Shown: positions 1 to 8,403 of the stretch, one piece after another | How positions within the stretch are numbered: the stretch's first letter is position 1 | Layout of the letters: every line of letters starts with the position of its first letter | NCBI GenBank assembly: GCA_016283095.1 | Contig: JAEEMG010000002.1 | Span: 1 to 64,000, forward strand | DNA from: Paludibacteraceae bacterium | GTDB taxonomy: Bacteria > Bacteroidota > Bacteroidia > Bacteroidales > Paludibacteraceae | DNA: 64,000 nt | Reading direction: 5' to 3' | The notes under the pieces: model-generated | Told to the model about the DNA's origin: nothing | Databases searched by the model: none | What the model saw: the letters and a program-made list of their open reading frames with translations, nothing else | Made by a program: the position numbers and the translations under genes

Positions 1-166
1 GAAATCATATCATATGCATTATGATTTGCGAATTAAATCCTCACATCAATGCGAAATCACAAACGAAAATGCGAAACAAATCGGTCCTCGGCATATCATA
101 TAACCCCTAAACGGGGTAATGTGGGGAATCCCAGTATCTCTGTGAAAATTTCGACCGATGGATAAT

Positions 167-497
167 ATCCCAACAATTACGAATTATGCATTATGAATTT
201 CGCATTGTTCATGACACGCACGTCCGTGCGTCTCTACGAGAGGGTTGGATTCACCAGATGCATGGATTTTCCCAACAATTATGCATTACGCATTATGAAT
301 TATGAATTGACCAAGACACGCACGTCCGTGCGTCTCTACGAGGATTGGATTCACCAGATGCGTGGATTTTCCCAACAATTATGAATTATGAATTAATCAT
401 GACACGCACGTCCGTGCGTCTCTACGAGAGGGTTGGATTCACCAGATGCGTGGATTTTCCCAACAATTACGAATTATGCATTATGAATTATGAATTT
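167..497. repeat. three tandem palindromic repeat units, non-coding
   Basis: Three copies of a unit start at 213, 315 and 401 (spacings 102 and 86). Each opens with a near-perfect palindrome (ACGCACG-TC-CGTGCGT), continues with CTCTACGAG, then a block reading TTGGATTCACCAGATG and TTTTCCCAACAATTA, and ends in AT-rich words such as GAATTATGCATTATGAATT of variable number. A partial unit (CCCAACAATTACGAATTATGCA) precedes the first copy. The short open frames here are only repeat translated in passing. No gene is visible in 1-528. Confidence 0.85.
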
Positions 498-528
498 AAT
501 CCCCGTCGGCATTGGGAAAACAAAAAAA

Positions 529-546
529 GACGCGATTTCTCGCGTC
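529..546 (-). terminator. rho-independent terminator after ppnP
   Basis: Perfect 7-bp stem GACGCGA/TCGCGTC with loop TTTC. On the minus strand it is followed by a T run (plus-strand A run at 522-528). It lies 22 bp past the ppnP stop and ends the trx-rml-ppnP operon. Confidence 0.8.
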
Positions 547-568
547 TTCCCTCTTTAAGATACTAATT

Positions 569-850
569 TTACTTATACAAACACAAATACGGCGTGTCTT
601 CCGTCGCTCTACAACGGAATTTTACTCCTTTCTCAACGACAAAAGTCTCAAACTTCTTATATGTCTTCCACTCTGTCTCTCCTGGCATCAACACTTCCAA
701 CTTTCCTGATGTCACAGTCATGATCTCAATTGTTGATGTGCCAAACTCATACTCTCCTTTTGCCATAACACCGATAGTGGCACGGCCTTCTGCACTCTCC
801 AACGCAATGCTCTTTACATTGCCGTCGAAATACTCGTTCGTCTTAAACAT
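569..850 (-). CDS. ppnP: pyrimidine/purine nucleoside phosphorylase PpnP (DUF1255)
   Basis: A 93-residue single-domain cupin of the PpnP (YaiE) family, which phosphorolyses several nucleosides to free base and ribose-1-phosphate in the cytosol. The N-terminus FKTNEYFDGNVKSIAL, the central GVMAKGEYEFGTS, the EIMTVTSGKLEVLMPG strand and the end TPYLCLYK match the family along its whole length (E. coli protein is 94 residues). The frame is open ten codons further, but that would overlap rmlD by 28 nt and add an unmatched N-terminus, so the start at 850 is preferred. It is the last gene of the rml operon, 2 nt after rmlD. Nothing links it functionally to rhamnose synthesis. Confidence 0.9.
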   Translation of the reverse strand: MFKTNEYFDGNVKSIALESAEGRATIGVMAKGEYEFGTSTIEIMTVTSGKLEVLMPGETEWKTYKKFETFVVEKGVKFRCRATEDTPYLCLYK

Positions 851-852
851 GA

Positions 853-1707
853 TTATTTTGCTAATAAAATTTTCATACATTTCTCAAGAGAGTCTGTCCA
901 ATATGGAACTGACGCTCCAGCCTCAGCGATCTTTCTCTTGCTCAATACGCTGTAAGCAGGACGCTCCGCTGGAGTTGGGTACTCATAGCTCTCTATCGCA
1001 TGAAGGTTGGCCTTGCAACCAGCCAATTTGAAGATCGCCTTTGTGAAATCAAACCAACTTGCGACTCCATCATTAGTATAATGGTAAACCTCGCATCCCT
1101 TGATGCCTTTGTTTACCAAATGCATGATCGCCTCAGCCAAATCTGTGGCGTATGTCGGTGTTCCTACCTGATCGTAGACAACAGAAACGTCTTCACGCTC
1201 ATTGCCCAAACGGATCATCGTCTTCACAAAATTATTTCCGAACTCGCTGTAAAGCCATGCTGTGCGGACAATCGCAGCGTCGCAACCGACCTCTTTGACG
1301 ATTGTCTCTCCACTCAATTTTGTTCTTCCATAAGCTCCTAGTGGAAACGTAGGGTCACTCTCCTTCAACGGTGTGTTTCCCTTGCCATTGAAGACGTAAT
1401 CTGTTGAGACATGAACAAATTTAGCCCCCATCTCTTTGGCAACAACAGCCAAATTGCCTGGGCCAACTGCATTAATCTTATGAGCTATATCCTCATTCGA
1501 TTCTGCCTTGTTGACGTCTGTATATGCGGCGCAGTTGATGATGACATCAGCTTTTGCGTTTTTCAATATTGTACGTAAGGATTCCAAATCCGTGATATCC
1601 ACCTCCGGCATATCCGTGAAAGTGAAACTATGCTGTGGATAATTTACAGATATCTTTCTGAAAGAGTTGCCTAACTGGCCGTTTCCTCCTGTTACAAAAA
1701 TATTCAT
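853..1707 (-). CDS. rmlD: dTDP-4-dehydrorhamnose reductase
   Basis: Last enzyme of dTDP-L-rhamnose synthesis: NADPH-dependent reduction of dTDP-4-keto-L-rhamnose. The 284-residue protein is a short-chain dehydrogenase with the nucleotide-binding GGNGQLG at residues 7-13, the VINCAAYTDVNKAE block after the third strand, HVSTDYVF, and the catalytic Tyr/Lys pair in AYGRTKLSGE. Length is normal for RmlD. It follows rmlC by 18 nt and precedes ppnP by 2 nt, so it is co-transcribed with them. The product would feed cell-surface polysaccharide or protein glycosylation. Confidence 0.95.
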   Translation of the reverse strand: MNIFVTGGNGQLGNSFRKISVNYPQHSFTFTDMPEVDITDLESLRTILKNAKADVIINCAAYTDVNKAESNEDIAHKINAVGPGNLAVVAKEMGAKFVHVSTDYVFNGKGNTPLKESDPTFPLGAYGRTKLSGETIVKEVGCDAAIVRTAWLYSEFGNNFVKTMIRLGNEREDVSVVYDQVGTPTYATDLAEAIMHLVNKGIKGCEVYHYTNDGVASWFDFTKAIFKLAGCKANLHAIESYEYPTPAERPAYSVLSKRKIAEAGASVPYWTDSLEKCMKILLAK

Positions 1708-1725
1708 ATTCCCGATACAAATATA

Positions 1726-2274
1726 TTAGAACACCTCTGCGTCCTTCAACAAAGGATGCTTTGTGTCTTTTTCCGACAATAAAAATTCACAATCTAATTT
1801 AGGCCATTCGATTCCGACCTGTGGATCATTGTACATGATGCCCGCATCTGCCTGAGGAGCATACACATTGTCCACCTTATAAGTGAAAACAGCCTCATCG
1901 CTCAACACTAAGAAGCCATGGGCGAATCCACGTGGAATGAAAAGTTGACGGTTGTTTTCCTCGCTCAACTCGACAGCTACGTATTTTCCGAATGTCGGTG
2001 AAGACTTTCTTATATCAACCGCTACATCAAGCACCGCACCCTTTACAACACGCACGAGTTTGGCTTGCGATGCGTCTCCCTTCTGATAATGAAGACCTCT
2101 TAGCACTCCTTTTGACGATTTCGATTGATTTTCCTGTACAAACTCTACATGGTGACCGATATGTTCGTCAAATTCTGCTTGTTTGAACGACTCATAGAAA
2201 TAGCCTCTGCTGTCACCAAACACCTTAGGCTCTATTACAAACACTCCTTTAACCGACTGTTCAATATAGTTCAT
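1726..2274 (-). CDS. rmlC: dTDP-4-dehydrorhamnose 3,5-epimerase
   Basis: Cupin-fold epimerase acting at C3 and C5 of dTDP-4-keto-6-deoxyglucose. The 182 residues carry the family landmarks: EPKVFGDSRGYFYESF near the N-terminus, QENQSKSSKGVLRGLHYQ with the catalytic His, VRVVKGAVLDVAVDIR, and the FIPRGFAHGFLVLSD strand. Length is typical. It sits 9 nt after rmlA and 18 nt before rmlD on the minus strand, in the same operon. Confidence 0.96.
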   Translation of the reverse strand: MNYIEQSVKGVFVIEPKVFGDSRGYFYESFKQAEFDEHIGHHVEFVQENQSKSSKGVLRGLHYQKGDASQAKLVRVVKGAVLDVAVDIRKSSPTFGKYVAVELSEENNRQLFIPRGFAHGFLVLSDEAVFTYKVDNVYAPQADAGIMYNDPQVGIEWPKLDCEFLLSEKDTKHPLLKDAEVF

Positions 2275-2283
2275 AATTATTTA

Positions 2284-3159
2284 TCAATCAAAATTATTGT
2301 TAATCAACGATATGATATACTGTCCGTATTTTGTCTGCTTCAAGCTGTTTCCAAGATCCAACAGCTGCTGATCCGAAATCCAACCGTTACGCCATGCGAT
2401 CTCTTCGATACATGCCACATAAAAACCTTGACGGTTCTGGATGGTCTCGACAAAATTCGAAGCTTCCAGCAAAGAGTCGCAGTTACCTGTGTCAAGCCAT
2501 GCGAATCCACGTCCGAAGAGTTCCACTTTAAGAGTTCCTTCCTGCAAGTAAGTCTTGTTCAAATCTGTGATCTCATACTCACCTCTCGCACTTGGCTTAA
2601 GCTCTTTAGCTCTTTTGCAGACGGTGCTGTCATAGAAATACAATCCAGGCACAGCATAATTACTTTTAGGTTGAGCAGGTTTTTCTTCCAACGAAGTGAC
2701 TTTGCCGTTTTCATCAAAACCAACCACTCCGTATGCTCTTGGATCTCTTACATAGTATCCGAAAACCATCGCTCCAGACTTGATCTGTGCGGCTTTCTTA
2801 AGCATGGATGAAAAGTTTTGACCATAGAACATATTGTCACCAAGAATCAGGCAGGCGTCGTCGCCCGCAAGAAATTCCTCACCTAGGACAAATGCCTGAG
2901 CCAAACCATTAGGTTTTTCCTGCACCTTATATTCAAAACGCATTCCGAGCGACTTACCGTCTCCAAGCAACTGCTCAAACATCGGCAAATCTCTCGGTGT
3001 GGAGATAATCAAAACTTCCTTGATTCCTGCCAACATCAATGTTGACAGAGGATAATAAATCATCGGTTTGTCATAAACAGGCATAATTTGCTTGCTTATG
3101 GCTTTAGATAATGGGAAAAGGCGAGTAGCACTGCCACCCGCCAAAATTATACCTTTCAT
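2284..3159 (-). CDS. rmlA: glucose-1-phosphate thymidylyltransferase
   Basis: First step of dTDP-rhamnose synthesis: glucose-1-phosphate plus dTTP gives dTDP-glucose. The 291-residue protein starts with [18 protein letters not shown] and [16 protein letters not shown], the nucleotidyltransferase signature; the Mg-binding Asp lies in [11 protein letters not shown] and a second sugar-binding block is [19 protein letters not shown]. Its start overlaps the stop of the upstream thioredoxin gene by 4 nt (ATGA), indicating translational coupling. rmlB, needed for the second step, is not in this window. Confidence 0.97.
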   Translation of the reverse strand: MKGIILAGGSATRLFPLSKAISKQIMPVYDKPMIYYPLSTLMLAGIKEVLIISTPRDLPMFEQLLGDGKSLGMRFEYKVQEKPNGLAQAFVLGEEFLAGDDACLILGDNMFYGQNFSSMLKKAAQIKSGAMVFGYYVRDPRAYGVVGFDENGKVTSLEEKPAQPKSNYAVPGLYFYDSTVCKRAKELKPSARGEYEITDLNKTYLQEGTLKVELFGRGFAWLDTGNCDSLLEASNFVETIQNRQGFYVACIEEIAWRNGWISDQQLLDLGNSLKQTKYGQYIISLINNNFD

Positions 3160-3590
3160 TTCTTCAACAAAACCGTTTTAATTGCATTTTCCAATTCAGC
3201 TTCCGGCAACGCTCCTCTATTTGCCTGAGGCTCACCATTCACTGGGACAAAGATCAAAAGAGGAATACTTGTCGCTCCAAACGCCTGAGCCAAGTCTCTG
3301 TTCTTATCTACATCAATCTTGTAGACATCGATCTGATCCTTATACTTTACCGACAACTTGTCCAAAAACGGAGAGATTGTACGGCATGGTCCACACCAAG
3401 TAGCGTAAAAATCAATCACACATGGTTTCTTGCCCTTGTACTGCCATGTCGAGCTCTGGACAAAATCGCAAATCTGTGCACGGAACTCATCCTGATTAAT
3501 GTGTTTTACCAAGGAATTCTGTGCTGCCGCAAAAGAGCTTGTTGCGAACAACATAGTCAATGCAGCGAATATTTTAATTACTGTTTTCAT
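3156..3590 (-). CDS. exported thioredoxin-family protein
   Basis: 144 residues: a signal peptide (about residues 1-23, ending SSFAAAQ), then a thioredoxin fold with the redox motif WCGPC (Cys66, Cys69), preceded by VIDFYATW and followed by the cis-proline turn SIPLLIF. It would act as a thiol-disulfide oxidoreductase in the periplasm or at the envelope. It is the first gene of the operon and is translationally coupled to rmlA (4-nt overlap), although no functional link with rhamnose synthesis is obvious. Role and partner are unknown. Confidence 0.9.
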   Translation of the reverse strand: MKTVIKIFAALTMLFATSSFAAAQNSLVKHINQDEFRAQICDFVQSSTWQYKGKKPCVIDFYATWCGPCRTISPFLDKLSVKYKDQIDVYKIDVDKNRDLAQAFGATSIPLLIFVPVNGEPQANRGALPEAELENAIKTVLLKK

Positions 3591-3636
3591 ATCGTTTTTA
3601 CTTTTTCAAAAATAACTCTATTTTTTTCTTCGGGCT

Positions 3637-3644
3637 CAAAGATA
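3637..3644 (-). promoter_or_regulatory. putative promoter -7 box for the trx-rml-ppnP operon
   Basis: On the minus strand the sequence reads TATCTTTG, matching the Bacteroidota -7 consensus TAnnTTTG, 47 bp upstream of the thioredoxin start. No TTTG at the ideal -33 distance is seen. Confidence 0.5.
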
Positions 3645-3812
3645 GTGTTTAATGTTCAAAATGGATTATAATATTTCATTTTTTTCTGCTTTCAAAAACA
3701 AATAAATGTTAAAGGTATGTCAAATATAGCTGTTTTTCAACAACTTAAGAAATATAGCCTTACAGAGTTTTTTTTGATGAACTTTGATATTTTCAGATTT
3801 TAACAAAAATAG

Positions 3813-3820
3813 TATATTTG
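3813..3820 (+). promoter_or_regulatory. putative promoter -7 box, first DjlA-like gene
   Basis: TATATTTG followed by TAACAAA, 18 bp before the ATG at 3838. The same 15-base word TATATTTGTAACAAA occurs at 6291 and 8376 in front of the third and fifth paralogues. The -33 element is weak (TTTTC). Confidence 0.55.
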
Positions 3821-3837
3821 TAACAAAATTGTAAACA

Positions 3838-4803
3838 ATGAATAAAAAGACATTTCTTGCTGGTTGTATAGGCTTTATCCTTGGTGGTCCGTTGGGTGCC
3901 GTCATCGGCTTCGTGATTGGAAAAATTATTTTTTCCGACGACAATGCCTCTCAAGACAACAATAATTCAGACTCAGATGCCGAATCCGATATGGGCGAGA
4001 ACAACTTCAAATACTGCATTCTTGTGTTGCTCGGTGAGGTGATGAAGGCAGACAGTAAACTGATGAGCTGTGAATTAGACAGAGTGAAGGCCACAATACG
4101 CAGATACTATAAGAATGAAGATGAGCAGAAAGCCGCACTCAAACAATTCCAGACAATTCTCGACCACAAACATAATATTGAAGCAATATGTAGCAGCATC
4201 AATAAACGTCTTAACTACATTGCGAAATCCGAGCTCATAATGGAGCTTTTGGCTGTTGTCTATGCCGACGACCATTTCGACAGCTCCGAAGAACCTGTCA
4301 TTCAGAAAATAATAAAGAATCTGAACATCACTTCTCAGGAGTACAAAAGTATCTACATGCTCTTCATGAAAAAGTACAAGCAGGGATACTATAACGGTGA
4401 GAGATCACAACAGTCGTCCTACTACAATAATAATAACGAAAGCAAATCCAACAACAGCGGCAACGGTTCAAGCAACAACAGTTATAATCGCAGCAACGAC
4501 TCAAGCAATAGCAACCGTAGTGGCAACTCAAATAGAAACAGCGGTTATTCCAACTCTAATTCAAACAGCAACAATTACCGCAAATCCAGAAGCATTTCTG
4601 TAAGTGAGGCATACGATATTCTCGGAGTGGCAGGCAATGCGTCTGATGCGGAAATCAAAAAGGCATACCGTGTCCTGGCCATGAAATACCATCCCGACAA
4701 TGCGGCGGCTTTGGGTGAGGAGGCAGTTCGCCAGTCGACAGAATCAATGAAGAAGATCAACGAGGCTTGGGATGTGGTGAAATCAGCAAGAGGAATGAAA
4801 TAA
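3838..4803 (+). CDS. membrane-anchored TerB/J-domain protein 1 (DjlA-like)
   Basis: 321 residues. Residues 5-31 form a Gly-rich hydrophobic anchor (LAGCIGFILGGPLGAVIGFV). A TerB-like helical domain covers about 56-182, with two acidic helix-start motifs: EVMKADSKLMSCELDRVK and LAVVYADDHFDSSEE. A Ser/Asn-rich low-complexity linker (about 187-250) leads to a C-terminal J domain (about 254-321) with intact HPD at 285-287. This is the anchor-TerB-DnaJ order of DjlA, a membrane co-chaperone that stimulates DnaK. The function here is inferred from architecture only. It is the first of five tandem paralogues; its J domain is the most divergent (HPDN where the others have HPDK). Confidence 0.85.
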   Translation: MNKKTFLAGCIGFILGGPLGAVIGFVIGKIIFSDDNASQDNNNSDSDAESDMGENNFKYCILVLLGEVMKADSKLMSCELDRVKATIRRYYKNEDEQKAALKQFQTILDHKHNIEAICSSINKRLNYIAKSELIMELLAVVYADDHFDSSEEPVIQKIIKNLNITSQEYKSIYMLFMKKYKQGYYNGERSQQSSYYNNNNESKSNNSGNGSSNNSYNRSNDSSNSNRSGNSNRNSGYSNSNSNSNNYRKSRSISVSEAYDILGVAGNASDAEIKKAYRVLAMKYHPDNAAALGEEAVRQSTESMKKINEAWDVVKSARGMK

Positions 4804-4865
4804 AATGCTGAATTCTAAATGCGGAATGCAAAATCATGCCATAGACTTTACATGTCGGTACGAAT

Positions 4866-6215
4866 ATGGATATTGATCACAAACCAGGTTGTAGCGCTAT
4901 TGCAATATTAATAATATTCGTAGGAATATTGTTCACTTTCCTAAATATCGAATTAGGATTTTTTATATTTGCAGGATTGGCCTTTTTGATTATATCTTTT
5001 GGGGATGACGATGAAAACAAAGATGAAGACAAAAAAGACCCTGACCACGAAAATCTATCCGACTACAGATTCTGCATTCTTGTCCTACTCGCAAGAGTGA
5101 TGAGTGCCGACGGGAGACAGATGAAATGTGAGCTGGATGTCGTTAAGTCGGCAATACGCGAATACTATGTCACGGGGAAAGAACAAGAAGCCGCACTCAA
5201 ACAATTCCAGTCTATCCTAAACGATATTGACAAATATAAAAAGTATAATCTAAGCGAAATTTGTCGTCCAATAAACGACCATTTCAAGGACAATTACTTC
5301 GGATACGACAACTTTGATAAATCCAGACTTATCGAAAAGTTGCTGGAAGTGGCCTATGCCGATAGTAATTTTGCAAAGGAGGGGTTATTCAGTGAAGAAA
5401 GTGAAATACAAATAATTGTCAACTGTCTGGGAATCTCATCTTACGGATATGAAAAAATTCTGAATTTCTTTAAGATAAAGTACGAACAGGAAGAAACAAA
5501 AATGAATTACAAAGATTCCATTCTCCATCTGCTCGCAGAGGTGATGAAGGCTGACGAGAAACAGATAAAATGTGAGTTGGACAGAGTGAAAGCCACTATC
5601 CGCAGATACTATTTAACAGAAGAAGAACAAAAAAACGCACTCAAACAGTTCCAATCCATCCTCAACGACAAGAAAAAATCCTACTTAAACAAAATATGCC
5701 GCATCGTCAATCTACAATTCGACTACGCCGCCAAATCTGAGCTTATCATGGAGCTGTTGGCAGTGGCTTACGCTGACGACCATTTTGACACCACAGAAGA
5801 GACAATAATTCAGAAAATAGTAAAGAATCTCAACATCACGTCGCAAGAATATAAAAGTATCTACATACTCTTCATGAATAAGTATAAGCAGGGAGAGTAT
5901 AAATACGAAAACTATAACGAATACAACAAGAATTGGGAAAATGAAAACAAGAATAAAGACAGTGGAAAATCAAAATCTAATTCTAATCGCAGCAGATCAG
6001 GAAGCATTTCAGTGAGTGAGGCTTACGACATTCTTGGAGTGGAAGGCAATGCGTCGGATGCGGAGATCAAGAAAGCATACCGTGTGTTGGCGATGATGTA
6101 TCATCCTGATAAATTCTCCTCGTTGGGCGACGAAGCGATCCGCCAAGCCACAGAGTCGATGAAACAGATAAATATGGCATGGGATGTGGTGAAAGAGGCA
6201 CGAGGAATGAGATGA
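4866..6215 (+). CDS. membrane-anchored double-TerB/J-domain protein 2 (DjlA-like)
   Basis: 449 residues. The N-terminal hydrophobic region (about 8-46) probably makes two membrane passes. Two TerB-like domains follow: about 65-200, which is divergent (RVMSADGRQMKCELDVVK), and about 217-345 (EVMKADEKQIKCELDRVK, then LAVAYADDHFDTTEE). A Lys/Asn-rich linker leads to a J domain at about 385-449 with HPD at 413-415. The second TerB domain is nearly identical to that of the first paralogue, so an internal domain duplication is likely. It lies 62 nt after the first gene without a clear promoter of its own, so read-through from gene 1 is possible. Confidence 0.85.
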   Translation: MDIDHKPGCSAIAILIIFVGILFTFLNIELGFFIFAGLAFLIISFGDDDENKDEDKKDPDHENLSDYRFCILVLLARVMSADGRQMKCELDVVKSAIREYYVTGKEQEAALKQFQSILNDIDKYKKYNLSEICRPINDHFKDNYFGYDNFDKSRLIEKLLEVAYADSNFAKEGLFSEESEIQIIVNCLGISSYGYEKILNFFKIKYEQEETKMNYKDSILHLLAEVMKADEKQIKCELDRVKATIRRYYLTEEEQKNALKQFQSILNDKKKSYLNKICRIVNLQFDYAAKSELIMELLAVAYADDHFDTTEETIIQKIVKNLNITSQEYKSIYILFMNKYKQGEYKYENYNEYNKNWENENKNKDSGKSKSNSNRSRSGSISVSEAYDILGVEGNASDAEIKKAYRVLAMMYHPDKFSSLGDEAIRQATESMKQINMAWDVVKEARGMR

Positions 6216-6265
6216 AATTAGAAATGCGAAATTAGAAATGATAAATTAGGAAAAATCTACGTAGG
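6216..6265 (+). repeat. intergenic direct repeat, copy 1
   Basis: AT-rich stretch directly after the stop codon of paralogue 2: words AATTAGAAATGCGAAATTAG and AAATGATAAATTAGG, then TCTACGT. Near-identical copies begin directly after the stop codons of paralogue 4 (8269) and paralogue 5 (9811). Confidence 0.8.
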
Positions 6266-6290
6266 TGGACGTTTATGTCGACAATCCACA

Positions 6291-6298
6291 TATATTTG
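6291..6298 (+). promoter_or_regulatory. putative promoter -7 box, third DjlA-like gene
   Basis: TATATTTG followed by TAACAAA. Transcription from it would start near 6305, which leaves the ATG at 6316 as the first usable start and rules out the in-frame ATG at 6265. Confidence 0.6.
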
Positions 6299-6315
6299 TA
6301 ACAAAATACAGAGTC

Positions 6316-7203
6316 ATGACAAAAAGATCGCTAATCGCATTTCTCATATTTGGAAGTGTTTTCGGAATTATATTAGGATTATTCTTTAATAGCATTTATG
6401 CCACAATCGTCGGATTTGGCATCGTCCTTTTTGCGGTTTACGAGAAAAAGGAATCAGATAATAATGAAAAGGACACATTCAATAACGATGCGAACAAAGA
6501 AGAAGAAGACGAAGAAGAGAAGCTCTTCAAATACAATCTTCTTGTGTTGCTTGCAGAGGTGATGAAAGCCGACGGAAAACTGAAATCCAGAGAATTGGAT
6601 AGTGTAAAATCTACAATCCGCAGATATTATAGAAGTGAAAGTGAACAGAAAGCGGCTCTTAAACAATTCCAACTTATTCTAAAAACAAGAAATAACATAC
6701 ATGATGTCTGCAACTTTATCAATGATCAACTCGACGATGTAGGTGTGACGGAGTTGTTCATGGAATTGTTAGCGGTGGCATACGCCGACGACGATTTCAA
6801 TGATAAGGAAAAACCTGTAATCAAACAAATCAGAAACCTGTTGGGGATCTCCACACAGGAATACCAAAGGATCTACGCTCTTTTCATGAAGAAGCGTCAA
6901 GACGGATACTACAGATATAAGAAGACAGAGCAGTCAAAAAAATCAAACGGAAAACAAAATGAAAGCTACGATCAAACAACAAGGGTAATAACCATTAAAG
7001 AACAAGAAGCCTACAATATTCTTGGAGTGAGCGAGAATACATCAGACGAAGAGATCAAAAAAGCATACAGAGCACTGGCGATAATGTATCATCCGGATAA
7101 AGTATCGTCATTGGGCGACGAAGCTGTCCGCCAAGCCACGGAGTCGATGAAGCAGATCAACCAAGCCTGGAACGTCGTGAAGGAGGCAAGAGGAATTAAG
7201 TAA
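6316..7203 (+). CDS. membrane-anchored TerB/J-domain protein 3 (DjlA-like)
   Basis: 295 residues from the ATG at 6316, chosen because the promoter-like box at 6291 lies inside any longer frame and because the hydrophobic anchor (SLIAFLIFGSVFGIILGLFF) then begins at residue 5. An acidic Asp/Glu/Asn stretch follows, then a TerB-like domain (EVMKADGKLKSRELDSVK; LAVAYADDDFNDKEK), a short linker, and a J domain with HPD at about 259-261. The linker is much shorter and less Ser/Asn-rich than in paralogue 1. Same inferred role as its neighbours: a membrane-tethered DnaK co-chaperone. Confidence 0.83.
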   Translation: MTKRSLIAFLIFGSVFGIILGLFFNSIYATIVGFGIVLFAVYEKKESDNNEKDTFNNDANKEEEDEEEKLFKYNLLVLLAEVMKADGKLKSRELDSVKSTIRRYYRSESEQKAALKQFQLILKTRNNIHDVCNFINDQLDDVGVTELFMELLAVAYADDDFNDKEKPVIKQIRNLLGISTQEYQRIYALFMKKRQDGYYRYKKTEQSKKSNGKQNESYDQTTRVITIKEQEAYNILGVSENTSDEEIKKAYRALAIMYHPDKVSSLGDEAVRQATESMKQINQAWNVVKEARGIK

Positions 7204-7236
7204 ACGCCAAACATAATAATCAGAATTAGAAAGAAG

Positions 7237-8268
7237 ATGAAACATTCAGAATTTGTTTTCAACCTACTTTGGGGTATATCCTGCATTTTGGTAGGAGTTC
7301 TCTTTATTTCCTACAGTGAAGATTTGGGTGTACTAGTAGGATTGATATTGTTTGGGTTCGGATTTTTTCTGATTTTTTCCAAGGAAGACAAAAAAAGCGA
7401 AAAAAAAGAAAGTTCTAATGACAGACGTTTCCACTACGATGATTATAATAGTAAGTCTGACAAAACCGAATGGGAGAGGACCAGCAGCAACAGGACCAAC
7501 AACAGGAATAACAACAAGAAGAAAAAAAACAGAAAAGCCAACTACGAGCAAGATTCTGACGAAAATGACAAAATAGATTACAGAATCTGCATTCTTGTTT
7601 TACTCGCTGTGATGATGAAAGCAGACGGGAAGAATATGGTATGCGAGCTAGACAGAGTCAAAGCCACAATCCGCAGATATTATAAGACGGAAGACGAACA
7701 GAAAGCCGCGCTCAAAGAGTTTCAATCTATACTCAACAATAAAAGCAACCATAAAATAAGCACCATCTACAACAACATAAACAAGCAGTTCAACTATGTC
7801 GCAAAATCAGAACTTATCATGGAGTTGCTGGCGGTGGCATACGCTGACAACAAATTCACAAAGATCGAAGATACCACCATTCAAAACATACTGACCAAAC
7901 TGAATATTTCCAGAAAAGAATACAAAAGCATCAAAAACATATTCAGCAAGAAATATAACCAAGGAGAATACGACCAAAACAAAAAGCAAGGCGATAATCA
8001 AAGTGGCGACAGCGGCCAATCTAAATCCCAAAACAACAAACGTCACAAATCCAACGGGATTACTGTGGATGACGCATACGATATCCTCAAGGTCGACAGC
8101 AACGCGTCAGACGCAGAGATCAAAAAAGCATACAGAGCATTGGCAATAATATATCATCCGGATAAAGTCTCTTCTTTGGGCGACGAAGCTATCCGCCAAG
8201 CCACGGAGTCGATGAAACAGATCAACCAAGCCTGGGAACTGGTGAAAGAGGCAAGAGGAATGAGATAA
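7237..8268 (+). CDS. membrane-anchored TerB/J-domain protein 4 (DjlA-like)
   Basis: 343 residues. Two hydrophobic segments (about 7-26 and 32-46), a charged Arg/Asn/Lys-rich spacer (about 50-105), one TerB-like domain (VMMKADGKNMVCELDRVK; LAVAYADNKFTKIED), a Lys/Gln-rich linker and a J domain with HPD at 307-309. It begins 33 nt after paralogue 3 with no visible promoter, so the two are probably co-transcribed. Unlike the others it carries the long low-complexity spacer before as well as after the TerB domain. Confidence 0.85.
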   Translation: MKHSEFVFNLLWGISCILVGVLFISYSEDLGVLVGLILFGFGFFLIFSKEDKKSEKKESSNDRRFHYDDYNSKSDKTEWERTSSNRTNNRNNNKKKKNRKANYEQDSDENDKIDYRICILVLLAVMMKADGKNMVCELDRVKATIRRYYKTEDEQKAALKEFQSILNNKSNHKISTIYNNINKQFNYVAKSELIMELLAVAYADNKFTKIEDTTIQNILTKLNISRKEYKSIKNIFSKKYNQGEYDQNKKQGDNQSGDSGQSKSQNNKRHKSNGITVDDAYDILKVDSNASDAEIKKAYRALAIIYHPDKVSSLGDEAIRQATESMKQINQAWELVKEARGMR

Positions 8269-8318
8269 AATTAGAAATGCGAAATTAGGAATGATAAATT
8301 AGGAGAATCTACGTCGTA
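8269..8318 (+). repeat. intergenic direct repeat, copy 2
   Basis: Same AT-rich unit as at 6216 (AAATGCGAAATTAG, AATGATAAATTAGG), starting right after the stop codon and followed by the palindromic word CTACGTCGTAG. Confidence 0.8.
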
Positions 8319-8375
8319 GACGTTTCATGACAGCAATATGTTCGTATTCCGCATTTAGCGTTAATATTTTTATTG

Positions 8376-8383
8376 TATATTTG
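8376..8383 (+). promoter_or_regulatory. putative promoter -7 box, fifth DjlA-like gene
   Basis: TATATTTG followed by TAACAAA, 20 bp before the ATG at 8404. A TTTA at 8354-8357 is near the -33 position. Confidence 0.55.
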
Positions 8384-8403
8384 TAACAAACAAATAATTA
8401 ATC

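Noticed and set aside
167-497. CRISPR array
   Set aside because: Only three units with unequal 86- and 102-bp spacing and repeat-like content throughout; no short direct repeats with unique spacers and no cas genes.
193-566. short plus-strand open frames in the first 570 bp
   Set aside because: They are translations of the palindromic repeats, with no support from composition or homology.
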